Of a stretch of 64,000 nucleotides of DNA, positions 12,831-26,811 are shown in pieces. The notes below the pieces were generated by a model that did no database searches, had not been told where the DNA came from, and saw nothing but the letters and a program-made list of their open reading frames with translations. Every line of letters begins with the position of its first letter. Position 1 is the stretch's first letter. Position numbers and translations under genes: made by a program. The stretch comes from Lumnitzera littorea. Lineage: Eukaryota; Streptophyta; Magnoliopsida; Myrtales; Combretaceae. The stretch lies in contig JAMXBB010000010.1 in assembly GCA_024138015.1 (NCBI GenBank), positions 50,407,872-50,471,871 on the forward strand, given 5' to 3'.

Positions 12831-13519
12831 TTTGGCATGAGCACAATAGTGCAAATGAAATAAAACCCATGGTTTAGAACCCAGATTTTAGTTTGGGTCA
12901 GTTAATTATCTCCAAACCCCGACTTCAGGGGGCGTAATTCTGAGTTGTATGCAGTTTCTAGGTCACTGCATGAATTGTTTGGCATACTGATTATTTATGC
13001 ATTCATATGATTGTACACCTAATAAATTTCTGTCATGTGGTACTGACGAGGGTATTTATCTCACTAAGCATAAGCTTAGACCCCTATAGATTTTTGCTAT
13101 TGCAGGAAAACCTCTTTACTAATCCGGGCCGAGGCATGCCCGTGGTAAGTCTCATATAGGGACGGGTTGGAGCGATCAGAGAGCAAAGAGGACATTTTGT
13201 AATAGATTTGTAGTCAATTAGATACTTTTATGTTTTTGCTCATAACATAGATTTAATGCAGTTCTGTTATGAACTGCATTTGTTTGTAATATTGTTTTGG
13301 TGTGGGTCTCACGAGCCTACATAATTAGCTAATTTATAACATAAAAGTAATTTTAGTTAAATTGCTCTATATTACTTGTCTATGGGCCTAGTGGTAACGT
13401 AGAGTGGAAGGAGTTTTGTGTGTTGTATGAAAGGCCTATGATCAGCAAGGGGGTTGATAACAGACCTTTATACAGTACACGGCGACCAACAACGACAACA
13501 ATACTGTTGGGTCGTGATA
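9700..13519 (+). mobile_element. Solo LTR 2, family A
   Basis: A 3820-bp insertion, TGTAAACC at the left and GGGTCGTGATA at the right, with a perfect TGTAA duplication. It is collinear with LTR 1 and closely similar throughout, including a 67-codon plus-strand frame (11319-11522, against 3890-4093 in LTR 1) and the TATA and AATAAA sites. As in LTR 1 the last two bases are TA, not the usual CA. No coding or internal retrotransposon sequence is present. Confidence 0.85.
12756..12824 (+). repeat. (TA)n(GA)n compound microsatellite in LTR 2
   Basis: The expanded counterpart of the tract at 5330-5380: about 18 TA units followed by about 16 GA units without interruption. Confidence 0.95.
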
Positions 13520-16500
13520 TGTAATCCATAGTTTACGAAGCCTGGTTATTCTTGATCGTGAAATCAAATAATCAATCTTAGTTGGTGACCAACATTGCTC
13601 TAGAAGTTCTCAGAACCCCCAGAGTACGGACTTCGGTTGTTCTCAATTTTGAGGGCAAGTAATCCCTCTTTTTGGCGCTATGCTTATTCAACAAAAAACC
13701 TCGGTTATTCTCGGAAGAAGCTTTAGCAATTTAGGTACTGTCATTATCTAAAGATTTTGGAAAGTAAGTTATCCTCAATCGTAAAATCAAGCAATTCATC
13801 TTTTTATGAGCTAATCTTTTCTTGTACGTTTCCTAGATTGCTTAAATTATGAAACTCTGCTATCTAGCTCCTAAAACCAAGCTAACCTACTTATTGGGAA
13901 CATAGCTTATCCGATAGGAGCATTCGTTCTTCTTGAAAAAGGTTTTCGCTATTTAGCAGCCTTAGTTCTCCTTAGTTTAGGAATTGTTGTTATTCTATGT
14001 AATTCAATCTAGTAATCCGTTGTCCACGGAGGGAAGATTTTTCCAAAACTTCATTGCAATCCTTAGAGGACAGACCCTTATGACTCTAAAATATGAAACC
14101 GAGTAATCCTTCTTCTTCGAGATTCTTATAATCCATAGTTTACATAGACCGGTTATTCTCAATCATAAAATCAAATAATCAATCTTATTTGGTGAACAAC
14201 GTTGCTCAAGAAGTTCTTAGAACCCCCTGAGGAAGGACCCCGGCTGTCCTCAATCTTGAGTGCAAGTAATCACCCTTTTAGGCGCTACGTTTATTCAATA
14301 AGAAACCTCGAATATTCTTAGAAGAAGCGTTGGCAATTTAAGCACCATCGTTATCTACAGATTTTTTAATTTATGTTATGTTTAGTCATAAATTCAAGCA
14401 ATTCATCATTTTATGAGCTAATCTTTTTCTACACATTTCGTAAAATCGTTAAATTACAATCCACTACTATCCGAATCCTAAAACCAAGCTAACCTACTCA
14501 TTGGGAACATAGGCTATTCGATAAGAGCATTCATTCTTTTAGAATGAAGATTTGGCAATTTTGTAGCCATGGTTCTCCTTAGTTTATGAATTTTTGTTAT
14601 TCCATGTAATTCAATCTAGTAATCCGTTGTTCGCGGAGGGAAGATTTTTCCAAAACTTCTTTACAATCCTTAGAGGATGGATTTTCACGACTCTAAAATA
14701 TGAAGCCGAGTAATCCTTCTTTTTAGGGATTCTTGTAATCCTAGTATACGTACCCTAATTATTCTCAATCGTGAAATCAAATAATCAATCTTAGTTAATC
14801 ACCAACGTTGCTCCAGATGTTCTCAAAACCTCCAGAGTACGGACCCCGATTGTTCTAAATTTTGGGGGCAACTAATCTTATTTTTTAGCGCTATGTTTAT
14901 TCAACAAGAAACCTCGGTTATTCTTAAAAGAAGCTCTGGCAATTTAGGCACCGTCGTTATCTATAGATTTTCGAAATTGAGTTATTCTCAGTCGTCAAAT
15001 TAAGCGATTCAACTTTTTATGAGCTAATCTCTTCTTACACATTCCCTAGAATCCTTAAATTATGAACCTTTGCAATCCGGCTCTTAAAACCAAGCTAACT
15101 TGCTTATTGAGAACATAGGCTATCCGATAGGAGAATTCGTTCTTCTTAAAAGAAGTTTTGGCAATTTAGGAGCTTCGGTTCTCCTTAGTTTAGGAATTTT
15201 TGTTATTCCAAGTAATTCAATTTGGTAATCCATTTTTTGTGGAGGGAAGATTTTTCCAAAACTTCTTTGCAATCCTTAGAGGATGGATCATCACGACACT
15301 AAAATATGTAACCGAGTAATCTATGTTTGTAGGGATTCTTGTAATCCAAAGTTGACGTAGCCTGGTTATTCTCGATCATGAAATCAAATATTCAATCTTA
15401 TTTGGTGGCCAACATTGCTCCAGTTGTTCTCACAAAACCCCCAGAGTACGAACCCCAGCTGTTCTTAAATTTTAGGGTATGTAATCCCTCTTTTAGGCAC
15501 TATGTTTATTCAACAATAAACCTTGATTATTCTTGGAAGAAGCTCTAGCAATTTAGGCACTGTCATTTTCTACGGATTTTTGATTTTATGTTTTCCCCAA
15601 ACGTAAAATCAAGCGATTCACCTTTTTGTGAGTTATTCTTTTTCTACACATTCCCAAAAATCCTTAAATTAAGAACCTCTACTATCCGACTCCTTAAACC
15701 AAGCTAACCTACTTATTGGGAACATAGGCTATCCAATAGGAGCATTCGTTCTTCTTGAAAGAAGCTTTGGCAATTTAGTTGCCACGGTTCTCCTTAGTTT
15801 AGGAATTTTTGTTATTCCATGTGATTTAATTTGGTAATCCGTTGTCCACAAAGGGAAGATTTTTCCAAAACTTCTTTGCAATCCTTAGAGAACAAATCCT
15901 CACGACTCTAAAATATGAAACCGAGAAATCCTTCTTTTTAGGGATTCTTATAATCCATAGTTGACGTAGCCTGGTTATTCTCGATCGCAAAATCAAATAA
16001 TCCATCTTATTTGGTGACCAACGTTGCTTAAGAAGTTCTTAGAACCCCCAGAGTACGGACCCTGACTGTAGTCAATTTTGAGGGAATGTAATCCCTCTTT
16101 TAGGAGGTTTGTTTATTCAACAAGAAACCTCGAATATTCTCGGAATCAGCTTTTGCAATTTAGGCACTGTCGTTGTCTACAGATTTTGGAAATTAAGTTA
16201 TCCTCAATTGAAAATTTAAGCAATTCATCTTTTTATGAGCTAATGTTTTTCTATACGTTCTCAAAAATTCTTAAATTATGAACCTCTGCTATTCGGATCT
16301 TAAAACCCAGCTAACTTATTGGGAACATAGTCTATCCGATAGGAGCATTCGTTCTTGTTGAAAGAAGCATTGGCAATTTAGGAGCCTCAGTTCACCTTAG
16401 TTTAGGAATTTTTGTTATTCCAAGTAATTCAATATGGTAATCCATTGTTTGCAAAGGGTTAATTTTCCTAAAACTTCTTTGCAATCCATAGAGGACAGAT

Positions 16501-17173
16501 CCTCACGACAATAAAATATGAAACCGAGTAATCCTTCTTTTTAGGGGATTCTTATAATCTATAGTTTATGTAGCCTAGTTATTCATAATCATGAAATCAA
16601 ATAATCAATCTTATTTGGTGACCAACGTTGTTCTAGAAGTTCTCAAAACCCCCAAAGTGCGAACCTAGACTATTCTCAATTTTGAAGGCAAGTAATCCCC
16701 CTTTTAGGCACTATGTTTATTCAACAAGAAACCTCGATTATTCTTGGAAGAAGCCCTGGCAATTTAGGCACCGTCATTATCTTCAAATTTTTGAAATTAA
16801 GTTATCCTCAATCGTAAATTCATGCGATTCATCTTCTTATGAGGTAATGATTTTCTATACGTTCCTTAGAATCCTAAAATTACAAATCTCTGCTATCCGA
16901 CTCCAAAAACCAAGCTAACATACTTATTGGGAACATAGGTTATCTAATAGGAGCATTCGTTCTTCTTGAAAGAAGCTTTGGCAATTTATTTGCCTCGGTT
17001 CTCCTTAGTTTTGGAATTTTTGTTATTCCAAGTAATTCAATCTAGGAATCCGTTATCTGTAAAGGGAAGATTTTTCCAAAAATTTTTCGAATCCTTAAAG
17101 GACGGATCCTCATGACTCTAAAATGTGAAATCGACTAATACTTTTTATAGGGATTCCTGTAATTCATAGTTCA

Positions 17174-20100
17174 TGTAACCTGGTTATTCTTAAATGTGAA
17201 ATCAAATAATCAATCTTATTTAGTGTCCAACGTTGCTCTAGAAGTTCTTAAAACCCCCAGAGTACAGACCCCGGCTATTCTCAATTTTGAGTGCATGTAA
17301 TCCCCCTTTTTGGTGCTATGTTTATTCATTAAGAAACCTCGGTTATTCTCGGAAGAAGCTCTGGCAATTTATGCATCGTCGATATCTACAGATTTTAGAA
17401 ATTAAGTTGTCCTCAATCGTAAATTCAATCGATTCATCTTTTTATGAGCTAATCTTTTCCTATACGTTCCCAAAAATCCTTAAATTACGAACCCCTGCTA
17501 TCTGGATCCTAAAATTAAGCTAACCTACTTGTTGGGAACATAGTCCCTCCGATAGGAGCATTCGTTCTTCTTGAAAGAGGCTTTGGCAAATTAGTTGCCT
17601 TGGTTCTCCTTAGTTTAGGAATTTTTGTTATTCCAAGTAATTCAATTTGGTAATCTGTTGCCTACGAAGGGAATATTTTTCCAAAACTTCTTTGCAATCC
17701 TTGGAGGGCGGATCCTTACGACTGTAAAATATGAAACCGAGAAATACTCCTCTTTATGGATTGTTGTAATCCATAGATTATGTAGCCTGGTTATTCTCGA
17801 CCGTAAAATCAAATAATCAATCTTATTTGGCCACCAACTTTGCTTAAGAAGTTCTCAGAACAACTAGAGTACGGACGTCGATTGTTCTCAATTTTGAGGG
17901 CACAAAATCCCCCTTTTAGGCACTATGTTTATTCAATAAGAAACATCGGTTATTCTCGAAGAAGCTCTGGCTATTTTAGCATAATTGTTATCTACGGATT
18001 TTGAAAATTAAGTCAGCCTCAATCGTAATTACAAGCAATTCATCTTTTTATGAGCTAATCTTTTCCTATACGTTCCAAAAAATTCTTAAATTACGAACCT
18101 CTACTATCCGGATCCTAAAACCAAGCCAACCTACTTATTAGATACATAGGCTATCCGATAGGTGCATACGTTCTTCTTAAATGAAGCATTAGCAATTTAA
18201 GAGCCTTGGTTCTCCTTGGTTTAGGAATTTTTGTTATTCCAAGTAATTCAATTTGGTAATCCGTTGTTCGTAGAGGAAAGATTTTTCTAAAACTTCTTTG
18301 CAATCCTAAGAGGACGGATCCTCATGACTCTAAAATACGAAACCGAGTAATCCTTCTTTTTAGGGATTCTTGTAATCCATAGTTTACGTAGCCTGATTAT
18401 TCTCAATCGTGAAATCAAATAATCGATCGTATTTGGTGACCAACGTTGCTTTGGAAGTTCTCAGAATCCCCAAAGTACGGACCACAGCTGTTCTCAATTT
18501 TGAGTGTAAGTAATCCTCCTTTTAGGGGCTATGTTTATTCAACAAGAAATCTCGCTTATTCATGGAATAAGCTCTAGTAATTTAGGCACTGTCATTATCT
18601 ACAGATTTTGGAAATCAAGTTATCCTCAATCATAAATTTAAGCGATTCACCTTTTTATGAGCTAATCTATCTCTACACATTCCCAAAAATCCTTAAATTA
18701 TGAACCTCTGCTATCCAGCTCCTAAAACTAAGTTAACATACTTATCGGGAATGTAGGCTTTCCGATAGGAGCATTCACTCTTCTTGAGTGAACATTTGGC
18801 AATTTAGAAGCCTTGGTTCTCCTTAGTTTAGGAATTTTTGTTATTCCAAGTAATTCAATCTAGTAATCTATTGCCTGCGATGAGATGATTCTTCCAAAAG
18901 ATCTTTGTAATCTATAGAGGACAGATCCTCATCACCCTAAAATGTAAAACCGAGTAATCCTTCTTTTTATGGATTCCTGAAATCTATAGTTTACATAGCC
19001 TAATTATTCTTGATCGTGAAATCAAATAATCAATCTTATTTGGTGACTAACGTTGCTTTAGAAGTTCTCAGAACCCCCAGAGTACGAACCCTGACCGTTC
19101 TCAATTTTAAGGGAAAGTAATCCCCCATTTGGGCGCTACGTTTATGCAACAAGAAACCTCGGTTATTCTCGAAAGAAGCTCTGGCAATTTATGCACCGTC
19201 GATATCTATGGATTTTGGAAATTAAGTTATCGTCAATTGTAAATTCAATCGATTCATCTTTTTATGAGCTAATCTTTTTCTACACGTTCCCAAAAATCCT
19301 TAAATTACGAACCTTTGTTATCCGGATCCTAAAACCAAACTAATCTACTTATTGGGAACATAGTCGATTTGATAGGAGAATTCGTTCTTCTTGAAAGAAG
19401 CTTTAGCAATTTAGGAGCCTCAGTTCTCCTTAGTTTAGGAATTTTTGTTATTGCAAGTAATTCAATCTGATAATCCGTTGCCCGCGGAGAGAAGATTTTT
19501 CCAAAACTTCTTTGCAATCCTTAGAGGACAGATCCTCACGACTCTATAATATGAAATTGAGTAATCTATCTTTTTAGGGATTCTTATAGTCAATCTTATT
19601 TAGCAACCTACTTTGCTTCAGACGTTCTCATAACCCCTAGAGTATGGACATCGATTGTTCTCAATTTTCAAGGCATGTAATCCCACTTTTAGGCACTATG
19701 TTTATTCAACAAGAAGCATCAGTTATTCTCAAAAGAAGCTCTAGCTATTTTGGCAACGTCGTTATCTACAGATTTTAGAAATTAAGTTATCCTCAATCAT
19801 AAATTCAAGCAATTCATCCTTTTATGAGTTAATCTTTTTCTATACGTTCCCAAAAATCCTTAAGTTACAAACCTTTGCTATCCGAATCCTAAAACCAAGC
19901 TAACCCACTTATTGGGAACATAGCCCATCCGGTAGGCGCATTCTTTCTTCTTGAAAGAGGCTTTAGCAATTTTGGAACCTTGGTTCTCCTTAGTTTAGGA
20001 AATTTTGCTATTCTAAGTAATTTAATTTGGTAATTTGTTGCCTATGACAAGATGATTTTTCCAAAACTACTTTGCAATCCATAGAGGATAGATCCTCATC

Positions 20101-23100
20101 ACCTTAAAATGTGAAACCGAGTAATCCTTTTTTTTATGGATTCTTGTAATCCATAGTTTACGTAGCCTAGTTATTCTCGATCGTGAAATCAAACAATCGA
20201 TCTTATTTGGTGACTAACGTTGCTCTAGAAGTTCTCAAAACCCCCAGAGTATAAACCCCGGCATTTCTAAATTTTGAGGGTAAGTAATCCCCCTTTTAGG
20301 TGCTATGTTTATGCAACAAGAAACCTCGGTTATTCTTGGAACAAGCTCTGGCAATTTATGCACAGTCGATATCTACGGATTTTGGAAATTAAGTAATCCT
20401 CAATTGTAAATTCAATCGATTCACCTTTTTACGAGCTAATCTTTTTCTACACATTCCCAAAAATCCTTAAATTACGAACCTCTGTTATTCGAATCATAAA
20501 ACCAAGCTAATCTACTTATTGGGAACATAGCCCATTTGATAGGAGTGTTCGTTCTTCTTGAAAGAAGCTTTGGCAATTTAAGAGCCTTGGTTCTCCTTAG
20601 TTTAGGAATTTTTGTTATTACATGTAATTCAATCTGGTAATCCGTTGTCCGCGAATGGAAGATTTTCTAAAACTTCTTTGTAATCCTTAGAGGACAGATC
20701 CTCACGACTCTATAATATGAAATCGAGTAAACCATCTTTTTAGGGATTCTTGTAATCCATAGTTAACGTAGCCTGGTTATTCTCGATCGTGAAATCAAAT
20801 AATCAATCTTATTTGGCAACCCACCTTGCTTGAAAAGTTCTTTGAACCCCTAGAGTATGGACATTGACTGTTCTCAATTTTCAGGGCATGTAATCCCACT
20901 TTTAGGCGCTATGTTTATTCAACAAGAAACATCAGTTATTCTCAGAAGAAACTCTAGCTATTTTGGCAAACGTTATTTACGAATTTTGGAAATTAAGTTA
21001 TCCTCAATCAAAAATTCAAGCAATTCATCTTTTTATGAGTTAATCTTTTTCTACATGTTCCCAAATATCCTTCAATTATGAAACTTTGCTATCCGGATCC
21101 TAAAACCAAGTTAACCCACTTATTGGGAACGTAGCCCATCCAATAAGTGCATTCGTTCTTCTTGAAAGAAGCTTTAGCAATTTTGGAGCCTTGGTTCTCC
21201 TTAGTTTAGGAAATTTTGTTATTCCAAGTAATTTAATCTGGTAATTCATTGCCTACGAAGAGATGATTTTTCCAAAACTTCTTTGCAATCCATAGAGGAC
21301 GGATCCTCATCACCCTAAAATATGAAACCGAGTAATCCTTCTTTTTAGGGATTCTTGTAATCCACAATTTATGTAGCCTGGTTATTCTCGATCGTAAAAT
21401 CAAATAATCAATATTATTTGGTGACCAACGTTGCTGTAGAAGTTCTTAGAGCCCCCAGAGTATGGACCCCGACTGTTCTCAATTTTCAGTGCAAGTAATC
21501 CCCTTTTTAGGTGCTATGTTTATGCAATAAGAAATCATGATTATTCTCGGGAGAAGCTCTAGCAATTTAAGCACCGTCGATATCTACGGATATTGGAAAT
21601 TAAGTTATCCTCAATTGTAAATTCAATCGACTCATCTTTTTATGAGCTAATCTTTTTCTACAGGTCCCCAAAAATCCTTAAATTACGAACCTCTACTATC
21701 CGTATCCTAAAACCAAGCTAACCTACTTATTATGAACATAGTCCTTCTGATAGAAGCATTCGTTCTTCATAAAAGAAGCTTTGGCAATTTAGGAGCCACG
21801 GTTCTCCTTAGTTTAGGAATTTTTGTTATTCCAAGTAATTCAATCTAGTAATCCGTTATCCGTAGAAGGAAGATTTTTCCAAACCTTCTTTGCAATCCTT
21901 GGAGGATACATCCTCACGACTCTATAATATGAAATCGAGTAATTCTTCATTTTATTTGATTCTTGTAATCCGTAGTTTATGTAACGTAGTTATTCTCGAT
22001 TGAGAAATCAAATAATCAATCTTATTTGGAGACCAACGTTGCTCTAGAAGTTCTCAGAGCTCCCAGAGTACGGACCCCGACTGTTCTCAATTTTGAGTGT
22101 AAGTAATCCCCTTTTTAGGCACTATGTTTATTCAACAAGAAACCTCGGTTATTCTCGGAAGAAGCTCTAGCAATTTAGGCAAGATCAATATCTACGGATT
22201 TTGGAAATTAAGTTATCCTCAATCATAAGTTCAATTGATTCATCTTTTTACGTGCTAATCTTTTTGTACACGTTCCCAAAAATCCTTAAATTACAAACCT
22301 CTACTATTTGGATCCTAAAACCAAACTAACCTACTTATTGCAAACATAGTCCATCCAACAGGTGCATTTGCTCTTCTTGAAAGAGCCTCGGTTCTCCTTA
22401 GTTTAGGAATTTTCGTTGTTCCAAGAATTTCAATCTGGTAATCCGTTGCCTACGACGGGAGGATTTTTCCAAAGCTTTTTTCCAATCCTTAGAGGATGGA
22501 TCCTCATGACTCTGAAATGTGAAACCGAGTAATACTTTTTATAGGGATTCTTGTAATCCATAGTTTTTGTAGCCTGGTTATTCTCGATCGTGAAATCAAA
22601 TAATCAATCTTATTTGGTGACCAATGTTACTCTAGAAGTTCTCAGAACCCCCAGAGTACGAACCTCGGTTGTTCTCAATTTTGACAGCAAGTAATCCTTC
22701 TTTTTAGCGCTACGTTTATTCAACAAGAAACCTCGATTTTTCTCGAAAGAAGCTCTAGCAATTTGCACACTGTCATTATCTACGGATTTTTTAAATTAAG
22801 TTATCCTCAAATGTAAATTCCACTGACTCGACCTTTTATGAACTAATATTTTTCTATACGATCCCTAAAATCCTTAAATTACGAACCTCTGCTATCCGGA
22901 TCCTAAAACCAAACTAACCTACTTATTGGGAACATAGTCCATCCGATAGGTGCATTCGTTCCTCTTGAAAAAAGCTTTGGCAATTTAGGAGCCTTGGTTC
23001 TCCTTAGTTTAGGAATTCTTATAATTTCATGTAATTCAATCTGGTAATCCATTGTTTGTGGAAGGAAGATTTTTCCAAAACTTCTTTGTAATCCTAAGAG

Positions 23101-26100
23101 GATGGATCTTCATGACTCTAAAATACAAAACCGAGTAATCTTTCCTTTTGGGGATTCTTGTAATCCATAGTTTACGTAGCCTGATTATTCTCAATCGTGA
23201 AATCAAATAATTGATCTTATTTGGTGACCAATGTTGCTCTAGAAGTTCTCAGAACACATAGAGTATGGACCTCGACTGTTCTCCATTTTGAGGGCAAGTA
23301 ATCCCCCTTTTAGGTGCTATGTTTATTCAATAAGAAACCTTGGTTATTCTCAAAAGAAGCTCTAGCAATTTAGGCACCGTCGATATCTACGGATTTTGGA
23401 AATTAAGTTATCCTCAATCATAAATTCAATCGATTCATCTTTTGATGAGCTAATCTTTTTTTACATGTTCCCAAAAATCCTTTAATTATGAACCTCTGCT
23501 ATTCAAATCTAAAAACTAAGCTAACCTACTTATTGCAAATATAGTCCATCGGATAGGTGCATTCATTCATCTTCAAAGAAGCTTTGGCAATTTAAGAGCC
23601 CTAATTCTCCTTAATTTAGGAATTTTTGTTATTCCAGGTAATTCAATCTGGTAATCCATTGCCTGCAACGAGATGATTTTTCCAAAACTTCTTTACAATC
23701 CATAGAGGACGGATCCTCATTACCTAAAAATATGAAACTGAGTAATCCTTCTTTTTAGGGATTCTTGTAATCCAATGTTTACGTAGATTGGTTATTCTCG
23801 ATCGTGAGATCAAGTAATCAATCTTATTTAGTGTCCAACGTTGCTTTAGAAGCTCTCAAAACCCCCAATGTACGGACCCTGGCTATTCTCAATTTTCAGT
23901 TCAAGTAATCGCCCTTTTAGGTGCTATGTTTGTTCAACAAGAAACCTCGATTATTCTCGGAAGAAGTTCTGGCAATTTATGTGCCGTCGATATCTGCGGA
24001 TTTTAGAAATTAAGTTATCCTCACTCGTAAATTCAATATATTTATCTTTTTATGAGCTAATCTTTTTCTACACGTTCCCAAAAATCCTTAAATTACAAAC
24101 CTCTGCTATCCGGATCTTAAAACTAAGCTAACCTACTTATTAGGAACATAGTGCCTCCAATAAGAGCATTCGTTCTTCTTGAAAGAGGCTTTGGCAATTT
24201 AGTTGCCTCAGTTCTCCTTAGTTTAGGAATATTTGTTATTCTAATTAATTCAATCTAGTAATCCGTTGTCTGCGAAGGGAAGATTTTTCCAAAACTTCTT
24301 TGGAATCCTTAAAGGATGGATCCTCACGACTCTAAAATATAAAACCGAGAAATACTCCTCTTTATGGATTGCTGTAATCCATAGATTACGTAGCCTGGTT
24401 ATTCTAGACCGTAAAATCAAATAATCAATCTTATTTGGCCACAACTTTGCTCAAGAAGTTCTCAAAACCACTAGAGTATGGATGTCGACTATTCTCAATT
24501 TTGAGGGCATGAAATCCCCCTTTTAGGCGCTATGTTTATTCAACAAGAAACATTGGTTATTCTTGGAAGAAGCACTAGCTATTTTGGCACCATCGTTGTC
24601 TACGGATTTTGGAAATTAACTCAGCCTTAGTCGTAATTACAAGCAATTCATCTTTTTATGTGCTAATCTTTTCCTATACTTTCCTAAAAATCCTTTAATT
24701 ACGAACCTCTGCTATCCGGATCGTAAAACCAAGCTAACCTACTTATTAGGAACATAGGCTGGCCGATAGGTGCATACATTCTTCTTGAATGAAGATTTAG
24801 CAATTTAGGAGCCTCGATTCTCCTTGGTTTAGGAATTTTTGTTATTCCAAGTAATTCAATCTGGTAATCTGTTGTTCGCGGAGGAAAGAATTTTCCAAAA
24901 CTTCATTACAATCCTAAGAGGATGGATCCTCATGACTCTAAAATACAAAACCGAGTAATCCTTCTTTTTAGGGATTCTTGTAATCCATAGTGTATGTAGC
25001 CTGATTATTCTCGATTGTGAAATCAAATAATCGATCGTACTTGGTGACCAACGTTGCTTTAGAAGTTCTCAGAACCCCCAATGTACGGACCCCAGCTGTT
25101 CTCATTTTTGAGTACAAGTAATCCTCCTTTTAGGCGCTATGTTTATTTAACAAGAAATCATGCTTATTCACGAAACAAGCTCTAGAAATTTAGGCACTAT
25201 CATTATCTATAGATTTTAGAAATTAAGTTATCCTCAATCATAAATGCAAGCGATTCACCTTTTTATGAGTTAATCTATCTATATACATTCCCAAAAATCC
25301 TTAAATTACGAACCTCTGCTATCCGGCCCCTAAAACCAAGTTAACATACTTATCGGGAACGTAGGCTTTCCGAGAGGAGCATTCACTCTTCTTGAATGAA
25401 AATTTGGCAATTTAGAAGCCTTGGTTCTCCTTAGTTTAGGAATTTCTGTTATTCCAAGTCATTCAATCTGGTAACTCGTTGCCTGCGACGAGATGATTCT
25501 TCCAAAACATCTTTGCAATCCATAGAGGATAGATCCTCATCACCCTAAAATGTAAAACCAAGTAATCCTTCTTTTTATGGATTCTTGTAATCCATAGTTT
25601 ACATAGACTGGTTATTCTTGATCGTGAAATCAAATAATCAATCTTATTTGGTGACTAATGTTGCTTTAGAAGTTCTCATACCCCCTAGAGTACGAACCCT
25701 GGCTGTTCTCAATTTTGAGGGAAAGTAATCCCCCTTTTAGGCGCTATGTTTATGCAATAAGAAACCTCGGTTATTCTCAAAAGAAGCTCTTACAATTTAT
25801 GCACTGTTGATATCTATGGATTTTGGAAATTAAGTTATCATCAATCTTAAATTCAATCGTTTCATCTTTCTATGAGCTAATCTTTTTCTACAAATTCCTA
25901 AAAATCGTTAAATTACGAACCTCTGATATCCGTATCCTAAAACCAAGCTAACATGCTTATTGGGAACATAGTCTATCCGATAGGAGAATTCGTTCTTCTT
26001 GAAAGAAGCTTTAGCAATTTAAGAGCCTCGATTCTCCTTTGTTTAGGAATTTTTGTTATTGTAAGTAATTCAATCTAGTAATCCGCTGTCTGTGGAGGGA

Positions 26101-26811
26101 AGATTTTTCCAAAACTTCTTTGCAATCCTTGGAGGATGGATCGTCACGACTCTATAATATGAAATCGAGTAATCCATCTTTTTAAGGATTCTTGTAATCC
26201 ATTGTTTACGTAGCGTGGTTATTCTCGATCATGAAATCAAATAATCAATCTTATTTGGCGACCAACTTTGCTTGTGAAGTTCTCAGAACCCTCAGAGTAC
26301 GGACATCGACTATTCTCAATTTTTAGGGCATGTAATACCACTTTTAGGCACTATGTTTATTCAACAAGAAACATCAATTATTCTCAGAAGAAGCTCTGGC
26401 TATTTTGGCAACATCATTATCTATGGATTTTGGAAATTAAGTTATCCTCAATCGTAAATTCAAGCAATTCATCTTTTTATGAGCTAATCTTTTTCTACAC
26501 GTTCCCAAAAGTCCTTAAGTTACGAACCTCTGCGATCCAAATCCTAAAACCAAGCTAACCCACTTATTGGGATCATAGCCCATCCGATAGGCGCATTCGT
26601 TCTTCTTAAAAGAAGCTTTAGCAATTTTGGAACCTCAGTTCTCCTTAGTTTAGGAAATTTTGTTATTCCAAGTAATTTAATCTGGTAATTCATTGCCTAC
26701 GACGAGATGATTTTTCCAAAACTTCTTTGTAATTCATAGAGGACGAATCCTCATCACCTTAAAATATGAAACCGAGTAATCCTTCTTTTTAGGGATTCTT
26801 GTAATCCATAG
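17174..26811 (+). repeat. Higher-order duplication: R-M'-S-T-M block present twice, 6608 bp apart
   Basis: Monomers with anchors 17316, 17923, 18529 and 19136 match those at 23924, 24530, 25137 and 25744, with a constant offset of 6607-6608 bp. Shared private features: GTGTCCAACGTTGC (17222 and 23828), the GAGAAATACTCC motif, GGCCAC before AACTTTGCT (17829 and 24437), CGATCGTA (18424 and 25032), and TTCACTCTTCTTGA followed by TTTAGAAGCC. The offset equals eleven monomers less about 66 bp, matching the small deletions at 19588 and 22397. This is array-scale duplication by unequal exchange. Confidence 0.8.
26807..26811. repeat. Target site duplication of LTR 3 (CATAG)
   Basis: CATAG at 26807-26811 is repeated at 30586-30590. 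Removal restores a 607-bp spacing between anchors 26351 and 30737. Confidence 0.9.

Larger units (their letters stand above)
13520..26811 (+). repeat. 607-bp tandem satellite, segment C (longest left-half block)
   Basis: Twenty-two monomers. Anchors: 13678, 14285, 14891, 15500, 16107, 16711, 17316, 17923, 18529, 19136, 19696, 20303, 20909, 21514, 22122, 22710, 23317, 23924, 24530, 25137, 25744, 26351. Spacing is 604-609 bp except 560 (about 47 bp missing near 19588) and 588 (about 19 bp missing near 22397). From 17316 on, the monomers follow an ordered variant series described separately; those before 17000 are less clearly typed. No gene is seen. Confidence 0.97.
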
